NCBI GenBank assembly: GCA_007123395.1
Contig: SKLD01000460.1
Coordinates: 1 to 7,526, forward strand
Direction of reading: 5' to 3'
Source: Opitutales bacterium
GTDB lineage: Bacteria; Verrucomicrobiota; Verrucomicrobiia; Opitutales; Oceanipulchritudinaceae
DNA length: 7,526 nucleotides
How positions within the stretch are numbered: the first letter of the stretch is position 1; each line of letters opens with the position of its first letter. The notes beneath the pieces are model-generated. The model was given only the letters and a program-made list of their open reading frames with translations, made no database searches and was not told where the DNA came from. The translations under genes and the position numbers were made by a program. This document shows, piece by piece, positions 7,043 through 7,526 of the stretch.

Positions 7043-7080
7043 GCACCGGAGCTACGGAACACATCGCCCCACCGCCGCCC
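7043..7080. other. Convergent intergenic gap
   Basis: Thirty-eight nt separate the stop codons of the ATPase (plus) and the ABC transporter subunit (minus). No hairpin with a T-run is visible in either direction, so transcripts may overlap at their 3' ends or end by a factor-dependent route. Confidence 0.4.
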
Positions 7081-7526
7081 TCAGTCCTCGTGTAAGACGG
7101 GGGTCATGTCGTGACCGGCGAAGCGGTTGAGGTCGCCGATCTCGCCGACCATCTGCGGGCGCAGGGGCACGTCCGGGTCGGGCATGGGGATGGCGCTGAG
7201 GAGGGCCTGCGTGTAGGGGTGGCGCGGGTTGTCGAAGATCACGTCGGTGGGGCCGAACTCCACGATCTTGCCCAGATACATGACGGCCACGCGGTTGCAG
7301 ATGTGCCGCACCACGCTGAGGTCGTGCGCGACGAAAATGTAGGTGAGCTTGAATTCGTCCTGCAGGTCCTGCAGCAGGTTGATGACCTGCGCCTGCACGG
7401 AGACGTCCAGCGCGCTCACGGCCTCGTCGGCAACGACAAGCTTTGGACGCATGATAAGCGCGCGCGCGATACCGATGCGCTGCCGCTGCCCGCCCGAAAA
7501 GGCGTGCGGGTAGCGCTGCATGTGCC
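7081..7526 (-). CDS. Oligopeptide/dipeptide ABC transporter ATP-binding protein, OppF/DppF type (5' end cut by window edge)
   Basis: This is the C-terminal part (147 codons) of the ATPase that powers a peptide-type ABC importer at the inner face of the cytoplasmic membrane. Numbering starts at the first Met in the window, which is internal. Visible are the ABC signature FSGGQRQR (8-15), Walker B LVVADE (28-33) with the D-loop SALD (36-39), the H-loop His66 in VAHDLS, and the oligopeptide-transporter motif NPRHPYTQALLSAIP (98-112). Walker A and the Q-loop lie outside the window. The frame is open past this Met to the edge, so no start is assigned. OppF/DppF proteins normally end with a PSGCxFxxRCP-like cysteine motif; here the chain instead ends VGEIGDLNRFAGHDMTPVLHED, with no such motif. 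The substrate cannot be read from this fragment, and OppD/DppD-type membership is not fully excluded. Permease and partner genes would be expected to the right. Confidence 0.93.
   Translation of the reverse strand, partial: HMQRYPHAFSGGQRQRIGIARALIMRPKLVVADEAVSALDVSVQAQVINLLQDLQDEFKLTYIFVAHDLSVVRHICNRVAVMYLGKIVEFGPTDVIFDNPRHPYTQALLSAIPMPDPDVPLRPQMVGEIGDLNRFAGHDMTPVLHED

Noticed and set aside
7043..7080. Bidirectional terminator between the convergent genes
   Set aside because: The gap was read on both strands; no stable stem with an adjacent T-run is present.

Overview
The window looks like chromosomal DNA from a moderately high-GC Gram-negative bacterium, most likely of the Verrucomicrobia (Opitutae-like). 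The clues are PEP-CTERM surface proteins, a very large one-protein hybrid two-component regulator, and leaders that lack Shine-Dalgarno sequences. The taxonomic guess is an inference from gene content, not a database match.

Layout, left to right. Positions 1-567 and 627-1394 (both minus strand) hold a tandem pair of closely related secreted proteins. The right-hand copy is complete, with a signal peptide and a PEP-CTERM sorting tail. The left-hand copy comes second in transcription and runs off the window before its C-terminus. Positions 1395-1707 are non-coding and carry a consensus-like TATAAT box for the PEP-CTERM pair and a GC-rich hairpin behind the upstream gene. Positions 1713-5708 (minus; the frame is open to 5825) encode a single hybrid sensor/regulator: signal peptide, extracytoplasmic beta-propeller sensor, Y_Y_Y domain, one membrane span, histidine kinase, receiver and AraC-type DNA-binding domain. 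An AT-rich divergent region separates it from a plus-strand gene at 5894-7042 for an AAA_14/DUF4143 ATPase with a PD-(D/E)XK-like C-terminus. A 38-bp convergent gap then leads to the C-terminal part of a minus-strand oligopeptide/dipeptide ABC transporter ATPase (7081 to the window edge).

How the genes may work together: the hybrid regulator and the two PEP-CTERM genes are co-directional and adjacent, so the regulator could control surface or extracellular-matrix proteins in response to a periplasmic ligand. That link is an inference from position only. The ATPase and the transporter gene look like unrelated neighbours. I see no rRNA, tRNA, CRISPR array, insertion sequence or att site. I did not find a convincing new multi-gene system; the points most worth checking are the regulator/PEP-CTERM pairing, the duplicated PEP-CTERM genes with a shared leader motif, and the unusual tail of the transporter ATPase.
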